Notes: generated by a model from the letters alone, not told the origin. A DNA stretch of 64,000 bases from Hydractinia symbiolongicarpus (GCF_029227915.1 NC_079875.1:42508106-42572105), one strand, 5' to 3'. Positions 11,834-25,262 are shown, counted from the first letter of the stretch. Numbers and translations: made by a program.

Positions 11834-13257
11834 CATTTCCCGAACGATTTTTTAAATTATTTTTTCACCACTAAAACGCATGAGACTTGTAGTTTTAAAA
11901 ATGTTTTCATTTTTGATGAGACGCTGAATAAAAGAAGTTTAATCGCCGGCAAACGAAAACCTGCGATTACCCGTAAATCCCGGACTCGGCCCGTATAGTC
12001 AAAAGTATACAAAGAAAGTACCAAGGGAGTAAACTCATTTTCCAAACGATTTTTTAAATTATTATTTCACCACTAAAGCCCATGAGACTTGTAGTTTTTA
12101 AAAATGTTTTCATTTTTGATGAGACGCTGAATAAAAGAAGTTTAATTGCCGGCAAACGAAAACCTGCGATTACCCGTAAATCCCGGATTCGGCCCGTATA
12201 GTCAAATGTATACAAGGAAAGTACCCAGTGAGTAAACTCATTTCCCGAACGAATTTTTAAATTATTTTTTCACCACTAAAACGCATGAGACTTGTAGTTT
12301 TCAAAAATGTTTTCATTTTTGATGAGACGCTGAATAAAAGAAGTTTAATCGCCGGCAAACAAAAACCCGACATTTCCCGTAAACCCAGGACTCGGCCCGA
12401 ATAGTCAAAAGTATACAAAGAAAGTACCCAGGGAGTAAACTCATTTCCCGAACGATTTTTAAAAATATTTTTTCACCATAAAACGCATGAGACTTGTAGT
12501 TTTCAAAAATGTTTTCATATTTCATGGGACGCTGAATAAAAGAAGTTTAATCGCCGGCAAACGAAAACCCGTGATTTCCCGTAAATCCCGGGCTTGGCCC
12601 GTATAGTCAAAAGTATACAAAGAAAGTACCCAGGGAGTAAACTCATTTCCCGAACGATTTTTTAAATTATTTTTTCACCACTAAAACGCATGAGACTTGT
12701 AGTTTTTAAAAATGTTTTCATTTTTGATGAGACGCTGAATAAAAGAAGTTTAATTGCCGGCAAACGAAAACCCGCGATTACCCGTAAATCCCGGATTCGG
12801 CCCGTATAGTCAAATGTATACAAGGAAAGTACCCAGTGAGTAAACTCATTTCCCGAACGAATTTTTAAATTATTTTTTCACCACTAAAACGCATGAGACT
12901 TGTAGTTTTCAAAAATGTTTTCATTTTTGATGAGACGCTGAATAAAAGAAGTTTAATCGCCGGCAAACAAAAACCCGACATTTCCCGTAAACACAGGACT
13001 CGGCCCGAATAGTCAAAAGTATACAAAGAAAGTACCCAGGGAGTAAACTCATTTCCCGAACGATTTTTTAAAATATTTTTTCACCATAAAACGCATGAGA
13101 CTTGTAGTTTTCAAAAATGTTTTCATATTTGATGGGACGCTGAATAAAAGAAGTTTAATCGCCGGCAAACGAAAACTCGTGATTTCCCGTAAATCCCGGG
13201 CTTGGCCCGTATAGTCAAAAGTATACAAAGAAAGTACCCAGGGAGTAAACTCATTTC
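11834..13257 (+). repeat. HOR block Q1 (7 monomers, about 1,423 bp)
   Basis: Q1 directly follows P1 and is repeated as Q2 at an offset of 4,459 bp. Markers are the one-base-shortened GTAGTTTTAAAAATG, CTGCGATTACCCG, GTCAAATGTATAC, ACCCGACATTTCCCG, TTTCACCATAAAACG, ATATTTCATGGG (about 12,525) and ACCCGTGATTTCCC. The match to Q2 ends after CATTTCC at 13,257, where Q1 continues AG and Q2 continues CG. Confidence 0.9.
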
Positions 13258-13454
13258 CAGAACGATTTTTTAAATTATTTTTTCACCACTAAAACGCATA
13301 AGACTTGTAGTTTTTAAAAATGTTTTCATTTTTGATGAGACGCTGAATAAAAGAAGTTTAATGGCCGGCAAACGAAAACCTGCGATTTCCCGTAAATCCA
13401 AGGCTTGGCCCGCATAGTCAAAAGTATACAAAGAAAGTACCCAGGGAGTAAACT

Positions 13455-14873
13455 CATTTGCCGAACGATTTTTTAAATTATTTTTTCACCACTAAAACGC
13501 ATGAGACTTGTAGTTTTTAAAAATGTTTTCATTTTTGATGAGACGCTGAATAAAAGAAGTTTAATCGACGGCAAACGAAAACCTGCGATTTCCCGTAAAT
13601 CCCGGACTCGACCCGTATAGTCAAAAGTATACAAAGAAAGTACCCAGGGAGTAAACTCATTTCCCAAACGATTTTTTAAATTATTATTTCACCACTAAAT
13701 CCCATGAGACTTGTTGTTTTTAAAAATATTTTCATTTTTGATGAGACGCTGAATAAAAGAAGTTTAGTCGCCGGCAAACGAAAACCCGCAATTTCCCGTT
13801 AATCCCGGACTCGGCCCGTATAGTCAAAAGTATACAAGGAAAGTACCCAGTGAGTAAACTCATTTCCCGAACGAATTTTTAAATTATTTTTTCACCACTA
13901 AAACGCATGAGACTTGTAGTTTTCAAAAATGTTTTCATTGTTGATGAGACGCTGAATAAAAGAAGTTTAATCGCCGGCAAACGAAAACCTGCGATTTCCC
14001 GTAAATCCCGGACTCGGCCCGTATAGTCAAAAGTATACAAAGAAAGTACCAAGGGAGTAAACTCATTTTCCAAACGATTTTTTAAATTATTATTTCACCA
14101 CTAAAGCCCATGAGACTTGTAGTTTTTAAAAATGTTTTCATTTTTGATGAGACGCTGAATAAAAGAAGTTTAATTGTCGGCAAACGAAAACCCGCGTTTA
14201 CCCGTAAATCCCGGATTCGGCCCGTATAGTCAAAAGTATACAAGGAAAGTACCCAGTGAGTAAACTCATTTCCCGAACGAATTTTTAAACTATTTTTTCA
14301 CCACTGAAACGCATGAGACTTGTAGTTTTCAAAAATGTTTTCATTTTTGATGAGACGCTGAATAAAAGAAGTTTAATCGCCGGCAAACAAAAACCCGCCA
14401 TTTCCCGTAAACCACGGACTCGGCCCGAATAGTCAAAACTATACAAAGAAAGTACCCAGGGAGTAAACTCATTTCCCGAACGATTTTTTAAAATATTTTT
14501 TCACCTAAAACGCATGAGACTTGTAGTTTTTAAAAATGTTTTCATATTTGATGGGACGCTGAATAAAAGAAGCTTAATCGCCGGCAAACGAAAACCCGCG
14601 ATTTCCCGTAAATCCCGGGCTTGGCCCGTATAGTCGAATGTATACAAAGAAAGTACCCTGTCAGTAAACTCATTTCCAGAACGATTTTTTAAATTATTTT
14701 TTCAACACTAAAACGCATAAGACTTGTAGTTTTTAAAAATGTTTTCATTTTTGATGAGACGCTGAATAAAAGAATTTTAATCGCCGGCAAACGAAAACCC
14801 GCGATTTCCCGTAAATCCCGGGCTTGGCCCGTATAGTCAAAAGCATACAAAGAAAGTACCCAGGGAGTAAACT
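13455..14873 (+). repeat. HOR block P2 (7 monomers, 1,419 bp)
   Basis: This is the second copy of P, beginning at CATTTGCCG. The homology to the P1 region reaches back a further monomer, to about 13,251, where the CATTTCCAG/GCATAAG/AAATCCAAGG monomer of the older trimer is also copied. P2 and P3 are adjacent and nearly identical. The only difference I saw is AAATCCCATGAG here against AAAGCCCATGAG in P3. Confidence 0.9.
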
Positions 14874-16292
14874 CATTTGCCGAACGATTTTTTAAATTAT
14901 TTTTTCACCACTAAAACGCATGAGACTTGTAGTTTTTAAAAATGTTTTCATTTTTGATGAGACGCTGAATAAAAGAAGTTTAATCGACGGCAAACGAAAA
15001 CCTGCGATTTCCCGTAAATCCCGGACTCGACCCGTATAGTCAAAAGTATACAAAGAAAGTACCCAGGGAGTAAACTCATTTCCCAAACGATTTTTTAAAT
15101 TATTATTTCACCACTAAAGCCCATGAGACTTGTTGTTTTTAAAAATATTTTCATTTTTGATGAGACGCTGAATAAAAGAAGTTTAGTCGCCGGCAAACGA
15201 AAACCCGCAATTTCCCGTTAATCCCGGACTCGGCCCGTATAGTCAAAAGTATACAAGGAAAGTACCCAGTGAGTAAACTCATTTCCCGAACGAATTTTTA
15301 AATTATTTTTTCACCACTAAAACGCATGAGACTTGTAGTTTTCAAAAATGTTTTCATTGTTGATGAGACGCTGAATAAAAGAAGTTTAATCGCCGGCAAA
15401 CGAAAACCTGCGATTTCCCGTAAATCCCGGACTCGGCCCGTATAGTCAAAAGTATACAAAGAAAGTACCAAGGGAGTAAACTCATTTTCCAAACGATTTT
15501 TTAAATTATTATTTCACCACTAAAGCCCATGAGACTTGTAGTTTTTAAAAATGTTTTCATTTTTGATGAGACGCTGAATAAAAGAAGTTTAATTGTCGGC
15601 AAACGAAAACCCGCGTTTACCCGTAAATCCCGGATTCGGCCCGTATAGTCAAAAGTATACAAGGAAAGTACCCAGTGAGTAAACTCATTTCCCGAACGAA
15701 TTTTTAAACTATTTTTTCACCACTGAAACGCATGAGACTTGTAGTTTTCAAAAATGTTTTCATTTTTGATGAGACGCTGAATAAAAGAAGTTTAATCGCC
15801 GGCAAACAAAAACCCGCCATTTCCCGTAAACCACGGACTCGGCCCGAATAGTCAAAACTATACAAAGAAAGTACCCAGGGAGTAAACTCATTTCCCGAAC
15901 GATTTTTTAAAATATTTTTTCACCTAAAACGCATGAGACTTGTAGTTTTTAAAAATGTTTTCATATTTGATGGGACGCTGAATAAAAGAAGCTTAATCGC
16001 CGGCAAACGAAAACCCGCGATTTCCCGTAAATCCCGGGCTTGGCCCGTATAGTCGAATGTATACAAAGAAAGTACCCTGTCAGTAAACTCATTTCCAGAA
16101 CGATTTTTTAAATTATTTTTTCAACACTAAAACGCATAAGACTTGTAGTTTTTAAAAATGTTTTCATTTTTGATGAGACGCTGAATAAAAGAATTTTAAT
16201 CGCCGGCAAACGAAAACCCGCGATTTCCCGTAAATCCCGGGCTTGGCCCGTATAGTCAAAAGCATACAAAGAAAGTACCCAGGGAGTAAACT
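14874..16292 (+). repeat. HOR block P3 (7 monomers, 1,419 bp)
   Basis: This is a tandem copy of P2, starting at CATTTGCCG at 14,874 and ending before CATTTCCCG at 16,293. It shares the derived AGTTTAGTCG and AAATATTTTC variants with P2, so the P2/P3 duplication is younger than the P1/P2 split. Confidence 0.9.
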
Positions 16293-17716
16293 CATTTCCC
16301 GAACGATTTTTTAAATTATTTTTTCACCACTAAAACGCATGAGACTTGTAGTTTTAAAAATGTTTTCATTTTTGATGAGACGCTGAATAAAAGAAGTTTA
16401 ATCGCCGGCAAACGAAAACCTGCGATTACCCGTAAATCCCGGACTCGGCCCGTATAGTCAAAAGTATACAAAGAAAGTACCAAGGGAGTAAACTCATTTT
16501 CCAAACGATTTTTTAAATTATTATTTCACCACTAAAGCCCATGAGACTTGTAGTTTTTAAAAATGTTTTCATTTTTGATGAGACGCTGAATAAAAGAAGT
16601 TTAATTGCCGGCAAACGAAAACCTGCGATTACCCGTAAATCCCGGATTCGGCCCGTATAGTCAAATGTATACAAGGAAAGTACCCAGTGAGTAAACTCAT
16701 TTCCCGAACGAATTTTTAAATTATTTTTTCACCACTAAAACGCATGAGACTTGTAGTTTTCAAAAATGTTTTCATTTTTGATGAGACGCTGAATAAAAGA
16801 AGTTTAATCGCCGGCAAACAAAAACCCGACATTTCCCGTAAACCCAGGACTCGGCCCGAATAGTCAAAAGTATACAAAGAAAGTACCCAGGGAGTAAACT
16901 CATTTCCCGAACGATTTTTAAAAATATTTTTTCACCATAAAACGCATGAGACTTGTAGTTTTCAAAAATGTTTTCATATTTCATGGGACGCTGAATAAAA
17001 GAAGTTTAATCGCCGGCAAACGAAAACCCGTGATTTCCCGTAAATCCCGGGCTTGGCCCGTATAGTCAAAAGTATACAAAGAAAGTACCCAGGGAGTAAA
17101 CTCATTTCCCGAACGATTTTTTAAATTATTTTTTCACCACTAAAACGCATGAGACTTGTAGTTTTTAAAAATGTTTTCATTTTTGATGAGACGCTGAATA
17201 AAAGAAGTTTAATTGCCGGCAAACGAAAACCCGCGATTACCCGTAAATCCCGGATTCGGCCCGTATAGTCAAATGTATACAAGGAAAGTACCCAGTGAGT
17301 AAACTCATTTCCCGAACGAATTTTTAAATTATTTTTTCACCACTAAAACGCATGAGACTTGTAGTTTTCAAAAATGTTTTCATTTTTGATGAGACGCTGA
17401 ATAAAAGAAGTTTAATCGCCGGCAAACAAAAACCCGACATTTCCCGTAAACACAGGACTCGGCCCGAATAGTCAAAAGTATACAAAGAAAGTACCCAGGG
17501 AGTAAACTCATTTCCCGAACGATTTTTTAAAATATTTTTTCACCATAAAACGCATGAGACTTGTAGTTTTCAAAAATGTTTTCATATTTGATGGGACGCT
17601 GAATAAAAGAAGTTTAATCGCCGGCAAACGAAAACTCGTGATTTCCCGTAAATCCCGGGCTTGGCCCGTATAGTCAAAAGTATACAAAGAAAGTACCCAG
17701 GGAGTAAACTCATTTC
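16293..17716 (+). repeat. HOR block Q2 (7 monomers, about 1,423 bp)
   Basis: This is a copy of Q1 at an offset of 4,459 bp, matching through ATATTTCATGGG near 16,984 and the two ACCCGACATTTCCCG monomers. The 10.4-17.7 kb region therefore reads P-Q-P-P-Q. Confidence 0.9.
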
Positions 17717-17913
17717 CCGAACGATTTTTTAAATTATTTTTTCACCACTAAAACGCATGAGACTTGTAGTTTTCAAAAATGATTTCATTTTTGATGAGAC
17801 GCTTAATAAAAGAGGTTTAATCGCCGACAAACGAAAACCCGCGATTTCCCGTAAATCCCGGGCTTGGCCCGTATAGTCGAATGTATACAAAGATAGTACC
17901 CTGTCAGTAAACT

Positions 17914-20900
17914 CATTTCCAGAACGATTTTTTAAATTATTTTTTCACCACTAAAACGCATAAGACTTGTAGTTTTTAAAAATGTTTTTATTTTTGATGA
18001 GACGCTGAATAAAAGAAGTTTAATCGCCGGCAAACGAAAACCCGCGATTTCCCGTAAATCGCGGGCTTGGCCCGTATAGTCAAAAGTATACAAAGAAAGT
18101 ACCCAGGGAGTAAACTCATTTCCCGAACGATTTTTTAAATTATTTTTTCACCACTAAAACGCATGAGACTTGTAGTTTTCAAAAATGTTTTCATTTTTGA
18201 TGAGACGCTGAATAAAAGAAGTTTAATCGCCGGCAAACGAAAACCTTTGATTTCCCGTAAATCCCGGACTCGGCCCGTATAGTCAAAAGTATACAAAGAA
18301 AGTACCCAGTGAGTAAACTCATTTTCCAAACGATTTTTTAAATTATTATTTCACCACTAAAGCCCATGAGACTTGTAGTTTTTAAAAAAGTTTTCATTTT
18401 TGATGAGACGCTGAATAAAAGAAGTTTAATCGCCGGCAAACGAAAACGCGCGATTACCCGTAAATCCCGGATTCGGCCAGTATAGTCAAAAGTATACAAG
18501 GAAAGTACCCAGTGAGTAAACTCATTTCCCGAACGAATGTTTAAATTATTTTTTCACCACTAAAACGCATGAGACTTGTAGTTTTCAAAAATGTTTTCAT
18601 TTTTGATGAGACGCTGAATAAAAGAAGTTTAATCGCCGGCAAACAAAAACCCGCCATTTCCCGTAAACCCCGGACTCGGCCCGAATAGTCAAAAGTATAC
18701 AAAGAAAGTACCCAGGGAGTAAACTTATTTCCCGAACGATTTTTTAAAATATTTTTTTACCATAAAACTCATGAGACTTGTAGTTTTCAAAAATGTTTTC
18801 ATATTTGATGGGACGCTGAATAAAAGAAGTTTAATCGCCGGCAAACGAAAACCCGCGATTTCCCGTAAATCCCGGGCTTGGCCCGTATAGTCAAAAGTAT
18901 ACAAAGAAAGTAACCAGGGAGTAAACTCATTTCCCGAACGATTTTTTAAATTATTTTTTCACCACTAAAACGCATGAGACTTGTAGTTTTCAAAAATGTT
19001 TTCATTTTTGATGAGACGCTTAATAAAAGAGGTTTAATCGCCGATAAACGAAAACCCGCGATTTCCCAAAAATCCCGGGCTTGGCCCGTATAGTCGAATG
19101 TATACAAAGATAGTACCCTGTCAGTAAACTCATTTCCAGAACGATTTTTTAAATTATTTTTTCACCACTAAAACGCATAAGACTTGTAGTTTTTAAAAAT
19201 GTTTTCATTTTTGATGAGACGCTGAATAAAAGAAGTTTAATCGCCGGCAAACGAAAACCCGCGATTTCCCGTAAATCGCGGGCTTGGCCCGTATAGTCAA
19301 AAGTATACAAAGAAAGTACCCAGGGAGTAAACTCATTTCCCGAACGATTTTTTAAATTATTTTTTCACCACTAAAACGCATGAGACTTGTAGTTTTCAAA
19401 AATGTTTTCATTTTTGATGAGACGCTGAATAAAAGAAGTTTAATCGCCGGCAAACGAAAACCTTTGATTTCCCGTAAATCCCGGACTCGGCCCGTATAGT
19501 CAAAAGTATACAAAGAAAGTACCCAGTGAGTAAACTCATTTTCCAAACGATTTTTTAAAATATTATTTCACCACTAAAGCCCATGAGACTTGTAGTTTTT
19601 AAAAAAGTTTTCATTTTTGATGAGACGCTGAATAAAAGAAGTTTAATCAACGGCAAACGAAAACGCGCGATTACCCGTAAATCCCGGATTCGGCCAGTAT
19701 AGTCAAAAGTATACAAGGAAAGTACCCAGTGAGTAAACTCATTTCCCGAACGAATGTTTAAATTATTTTTTCACCACTAAAACGCATGAGACTTGTAGTT
19801 TTCAAAAATGTTTTCATTTTTGATGAGACGCTGAATAAAAGAAGTTTAATCGCCGGCAAACAAAAACCCGCCATTTCCCGTAAACCCCGGACTCGGCCCG
19901 AATAGTCAAAAGTATACAAGAAAGTACCCAGGGAGTAAACTTATTTCCCGAACGATTTTTTAAAATATTTTTTTACCATAAAACTCATGAGACTTGTAGT
20001 TTTCAAAAACGTTTTCATATTTGATGGGACGCTGAATAAAAGAAGTTTAATCGCCGGCAAACGAAAACCCGCGATTTCCCGTAAATCCCGGGCTTGGCCC
20101 GTATAGTCAAAAGTATACAAAGAAAGTAACCAGGGAGTAAACTCATTTCCCGAACGATTTTTTAAATTATTTTTTCACCACTAAAACGCATGAGACTTGT
20201 AGTTTTCAAAAATGTTTTCATTTTTGATGAGACGCTTAATAAAAGAAGTTTAATCGCCGGCAAACGAAAACCTGCGATTTCCCGTAAATCCCGGACTCGG
20301 CCCGTATAGTCAAAAGTATACAAAGAAAGTACCCAGGGAGTAAACTCATTTTCCAAACGATTTTTTAAATTATTATTTCACCACTAAAGCCCATGAGACT
20401 TGTAGTTTTTAAAAATGTTTTCATTTTTGATGAGACGCTGAATAAAAGAAGTTTAATCGCCGGCAAACGAAAACGCGCGATTACCCGTAAATCCCGGATT
20501 CGACCAGTATAGTCAAAAGTATACAAGGAAAGTACCCAGTGAGTAAACTCATTTCCCGAACGAATTTTTAAATTATTTTTTCACCACTAAAACGCATGAC
20601 ACTTGTAGTTTTCAAAAATGTTTTCATTTTTGATGAGACGCTGATTAAAAGAAGTTTAATCGCCGGCAAACGAAAACCTGCGATTTCCCTTAAATCCTGG
20701 ACTCGGCCCGTATAGCCAAAAGTATACAAAGAAATTACCCAGGGTGTAAACTCATTTCCCGAACGATTTTTTAAATTATTTTTTCACCACTAAAACGCAT
20801 GAGACTTGTAGTTTTCAAAAATGTTTTCATTTTTGATGAGACGCTGAATAAAAGAAGTTTAATCGCCGGCAAACGAAAACCCGCGATTTCCCGTAAATCC

Positions 20901-21480
20901 CGGGCTTGGCCCGTATCGTCAAAAGTATACAAAGAAAGTACCCAGGGAGTAAACTCATTTTCCGAACGATTTTTTAAATTATTTTTTCACCACTAAAACG
21001 CATGAGACTTGTAGTTTTCAAAAATGTTTTCATTTTTGATGAGACGCTTAATAAAAGAGGTTTAATCGCCGGCAAACGAAAACCCGCGATTTCCCGTAAA
21101 TCCCGGGCTTGGCGCGTATAGTCGAATGTATACAAAGAAAGTACCCTATCAGTAAACTCATTTCCAGAACGATTTTTTAAATTATTTTTTCACCACTAAA
21201 ACGCATAAGACTTGTAGTTTTTAAAAATGTTTTCATTTTTGATGAGACGCTGAATAAAAGAAGTTTAATCGCCGGCAAACGAAAACCCGCGATTTCCCGT
21301 AAATCGCGGGCTTGGCCCGTATAGTCAAAAGTATACAAAGAAAGTACCCAAGGAGTAAACTCATTTCCCGAACGATTTTTTAAATTATTTTTTCACCACT
21401 AAAACGCATGAGACTTGTAGTTTTTAAAAATGTTTTCATTTTTGATGAGACGCTGAATAAAAGAAGTTTAATCGCCGGCA
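17914..21480 (+). repeat. HOR block R1 (about 3.57 kb)
   Basis: R1 starts inside a monomer at CATTTCCAG (17,914) and ends at ATCGCCGGCA (21,480). R2 repeats it at an offset of 3,579 bp, rising to 3,782 bp after about 20.2 kb. Inside R1 a six-monomer unit repeats at 1,217 bp, shown by AAACCTTTGATTTCCC monomers near 18,245 and 19,462 and by GAACGAATGTTTAAATT. Further markers are GTTTTTATTTTTG at the start, AAGTAACCAGGG, GACGCTGATTAAAAG and GTATCGTCAAAAG. Confidence 0.9.
18041..18065. other. Perfect 10 bp dyad in the CGCGGG monomer variant
   Basis: CCCGCGATTT and AAATCGCGGG are perfect reverse complements around the 5 nt loop CCCGT. Common monomers have AAATCCCGGG in the right arm and so carry one mismatch. 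The AAATCGCGGG variant repairs it. Perfect versions recur in R1, R2, the 25-27 kb stretch, W1, W2 and, inverted, near 45.0 kb. Confidence 0.8.
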
Positions 21481-21601
21481 ATCGCCGGCAAACATTTCCA
21501 GAACGATTTTTTAAATTATTTTTTCACCACTAAAACGCATAAGACTTGTAGTTTTTAAAAATGTTTTTATTTTTGATGAGACGCTGAATAAAAGAAGTTT
21601 A
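21471..21601 (+). repeat. R1/R2 junction: 10 bp duplication and 121 bp truncated monomer
   Basis: ATCGCCGGCA occurs twice in tandem (21,471-21,480 and 21,481-21,490). It then continues AAC and joins directly to ATTTCCAGAACG. The distance from the second ATCGCCGGC to the next one at 21,602 is 121 bp, not 203, so 82 bp corresponding to reference bases 1-82 are missing. This out-of-register joint is exactly where the R1 copy stops and the R2 copy starts, so it is the scar of the duplication. Confidence 0.9.
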
Positions 21602-24600
21602 ATCGCCGGCAAACGAAAACCCGCGATTTCCCGTAAATCGCGGGCTTGGCCCGTATAGTCAAAAGTATACAAAGAAAGTACCCAGGGAGTAAACTCATTT
21701 CCCGAACGATTTTTTAAATTATTTTTTCACCACTAAAACGCATGAGACTTGTAGTTTTCAAAAATGTTTTCATTTTTGATGAGACGCTGAATAAAAGAAG
21801 TTTAATCGCCGGCAAACGAAAACCTTTGATTTCCCGTAAATCCCGGACTCGGCCCGTATAGTCAAAAGTATACAAAGAAAGTACCCAGTGAGTAAACTCA
21901 TTTTCCAAACGATTTTTTAAATTATTATTTCACCACTAAAGCCCATGAGACTTGTAGTTTTTAAAAAAGTTTTCATTTTTGATGAGACGCTGAATAAAAG
22001 AAGTTTAATCGCCGGCAAACGAAAACGCGCGATTACCCGTAAATCCCGGATTCGGCCAGTATAGTCAAAAGTATACAAGGAAAGTACCCAGTGAGTAAAC
22101 TCATTTCCCGAACGAATGTTTAAATTATTTTTTCACCACTAAAACGCATGAGACTTGTAGTTTTCAAAAATGTTTTCATTTTTGATGAGACGCTGAATAA
22201 AAGAAGTTTAATCGCCGGCAAACAAAAACCCGCCATTTCCCGTAAACCCCGGACTCGGCTCGAATAGTCAAAAGTATACAAAGAAAGTACCCAGGGAGTA
22301 AACTTATTTCCCGAACGATTTTTTAAAATATTTTTTTACCATAAAACTCATGAGACTTGTAGTTTTCAAAAATGTTTTCATATTTGATGGGACGCTGAAT
22401 AAAAGAAGTTTAATCGCCGGCAAACGAAAACCCGCGATTTCCCGTAAATCCCGGGCTTGGCCCGTATAGTCAAAAGTATACAAAGAAAGTAACCAGGGAG
22501 TAAACTCATTTCCCGAACGATTTTTTAAATTATTTTTTCACCACTAAAACGCATGAGACTTGTAGTTTTCAAAAATGTTTTCATTTTTGATGAGACGCTT
22601 AATAAAAGAGGTTTAATCGCCGATAAACGAAAACCCGCGATTTCCCAAAAATCCCGGGCTTGGCCCGTATAGTCGAATGTATACAAAGATAGTACCCTGT
22701 CAGTAAACTCATTTCCAGAACGATTTTTTAAATTATTTTTTCACCACTAAAACGCATAAGACTTGTAGTTTTTAAAAATGTTTTCATTTTTGATGAGACG
22801 CTGAATAAAAGAAGTTTAATCGCCGGCAAACGAAAACCCGCGATTTCCCGTAAATCGCGGGCTTGGCCCGTATAGTCAAAAGTATACAAAGAAAGTACCC
22901 AGGGAGTAAACTCATTTCCCGAACGATTTTTTAAATTATTTTTTCACCACTAAAACGCATGAGACTTGTAGTTTTCAAAAATGTTTTCATTTTTGATGAG
23001 ACGCTGAATAAAAGAAGTTTAATCGCCGGCAAACGAAAACCTTTGATTTCCCGTAAATCCCGGACTCGGCCCGTATAGTCAAAAGTATACAAAGAAAGTA
23101 CCCAGTGAGTAAACTCATTTTCCAAACGATTTTTTAAATTATTATTTCACCACTAAAGCCCATGAGACTTGTAGTTTTTAAAAAAGTTTTCATTTTTGAT
23201 GAGACGCTGAATAAAAGAAGTTTAATCAACGGCAAACGAAAACGCGCGATTACCCGTAAATCCCGGATTCGGCCAGTATAGTCAAAAGTATACAAGGAAA
23301 GTACCCAGTGAGTAAACTCATTTCCCGAACGAATGTTTAAATTATTTTTTCACCACTAAAACGCATGAGACTTGTAGTTTTCAAAAATGTTTTCATTTTT
23401 GATGAGACGCTGAATAAAAGAAGTTTAATCGCCGGCAAACAAAAACCCGCCATTTCCCGTAAACCCCGGACTCGGCCCGAATAGTCAAAAGTATACAAGA
23501 AAGTACCCAGGGAGTAAACTTATTTCCCGAACGATTTTTTAAAATATTTTTTTACCATAAAACTCATGAGACTTGTAGTTTTCAAAAACGTTTTCATATT
23601 TGATGGGACGCTGAATAAAAGAAGTTTAATCGCCGGCAAACGAAAACCCGCGATTTCCCGTAAATCCCGGGCTTGGCCCGTATAGTCAAAAGTATACAAA
23701 GAAAGTAACCAGGGAGTAAACTCATTTCCCGAACGATTTTTTAAATTATTTTTTCACCACTAAAACGCATGAGACTTGTAGTTTTCAAAAATGTTTTCAT
23801 TTTTGATGAGACGCTTAATAAAAGAAGTTTAATCGCCGGCAAACGAAAACCCGCGATTTCCCGTAAATCGCGGGCTTGGCCCGTATAGTCAAAAGTATAC
23901 AAAGAAAGTACCCAGGGAGTAAACTCATTTCCCGAACGATTTTTTAAATTATTTTTTCACCACTAAAACGCATGAGACTTGTAGTTTTTAAAAATGTTTT
24001 CATTTTTGATGAGACGCTGAATAAAAGAAGTTTAATCGCCGGCAAACGAAAACCTGCGATTTCCCGTAAATCCCGGACTCGGCCCGTATAGTCAAAAGTA
24101 TACAAAGAAAGTACCCAGGGAGTAAACTCATTTTCCAAACGATTTTTTAAATTATTATTTCACCACTAAAGCCCATGAGACTTGTAGTTTTTAAAAATGT
24201 TTTCATTTTTGATGAGACGCTGAATAAAAGAAGTTTAATCGCCGGCAAACGAAAACGCGCGATTACCCGTAAATCCCGGATTCGACCAGTATAGTCAAAA
24301 GTATACAAGGAAAGTACCCAGTGAGTAAACTCATTTCCCGAACGAATTTTTAAATTATTTTTTCACCACTAAAACGCATGACACTTGTAGTTTTCAAAAA
24401 TGTTTTCATTTTTGATGAGACGCTGATTAAAAGAAGTTTAATCGCCGGCAAACGAAAACCTGCGATTTCCCTTAAATCCTGGACTCGGCCCGTATAGCCA
24501 AAAGTATACAAAGAAATTACCCAGGGTGTAAACTCATTTCCCGAACGATTTTTTAAATTATTTTTTCACCACTAAAACGCATGAGACTTGTAGTTTTCAA

Positions 24601-25262
24601 AAATGTTTTCATTTTTGATGAGACGCTGAATAAAAGAAGTTTAATCGCCGGCAAACGAAAACCCGCGATTTCCCGTAAATCCCGGGCTTGGCCCGTATCG
24701 TCAAAAGTATACAAAGAAAGTACCCAGGGAGTAAACTCATTTTCCGAACGATTTTTTAAATTATTTTTTCACCACTAAAACGCATGAGACTTGTAGTTTT
24801 CAAAAATGTTTTCATTTTTGATGAGACGCTTAATAAAAGAGGTTTAATCGCCGGCAAACGAAAACCCGCGATTTCCCGTAAATCCCGGGCTTGGCGCGTA
24901 TAGTCGAATGTATACAAAGAAAGTACCCTATCAGTAAACTCATTTCCAGAACGATTTTTTAAATTATTTTTTCACCACTAAAACGCATAAGACTTGTAGT
25001 TTTTAAAAATGTTTTCATTTTTGATGAGACGCTGAATAAAAGAAGTTTAATCGCCGGCAAACGAAAACCCGCGATTTCCCGTAAATCGCGGGCTTGGCCC
25101 GTATAGTCAAAAGTATACAAAGAAAGTACCCAAGGAGTAAACTCATTTCCCGAACGATTTTTTAAATTATTTTTTCACCACTAAAACGCATGAGACTTGT
25201 AGTTTTTAAAAATGTTTTCATTTTTGATGAGACGCTGAATAAAAGAAGTTTAATCGCCGGCA
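21493..25262 (+). repeat. HOR block R2 (about 3.77 kb)
   Basis: This is a copy of R1. Up to about 23.8 kb it follows R1 at 3,579 bp. It then carries one extra 203 bp monomer with AAATCGCGGGC and follows at 3,782 bp to ATCGCCGGCA at 25,262. Where R1 has GACGCTTAATAAAAGAAG leading into AAACCTGCG, R2 has the same left part leading into AAACCCGCG plus a full extra unit. Either R1 lost or R2 gained one monomer by exchange within a shared tract. Confidence 0.9.
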
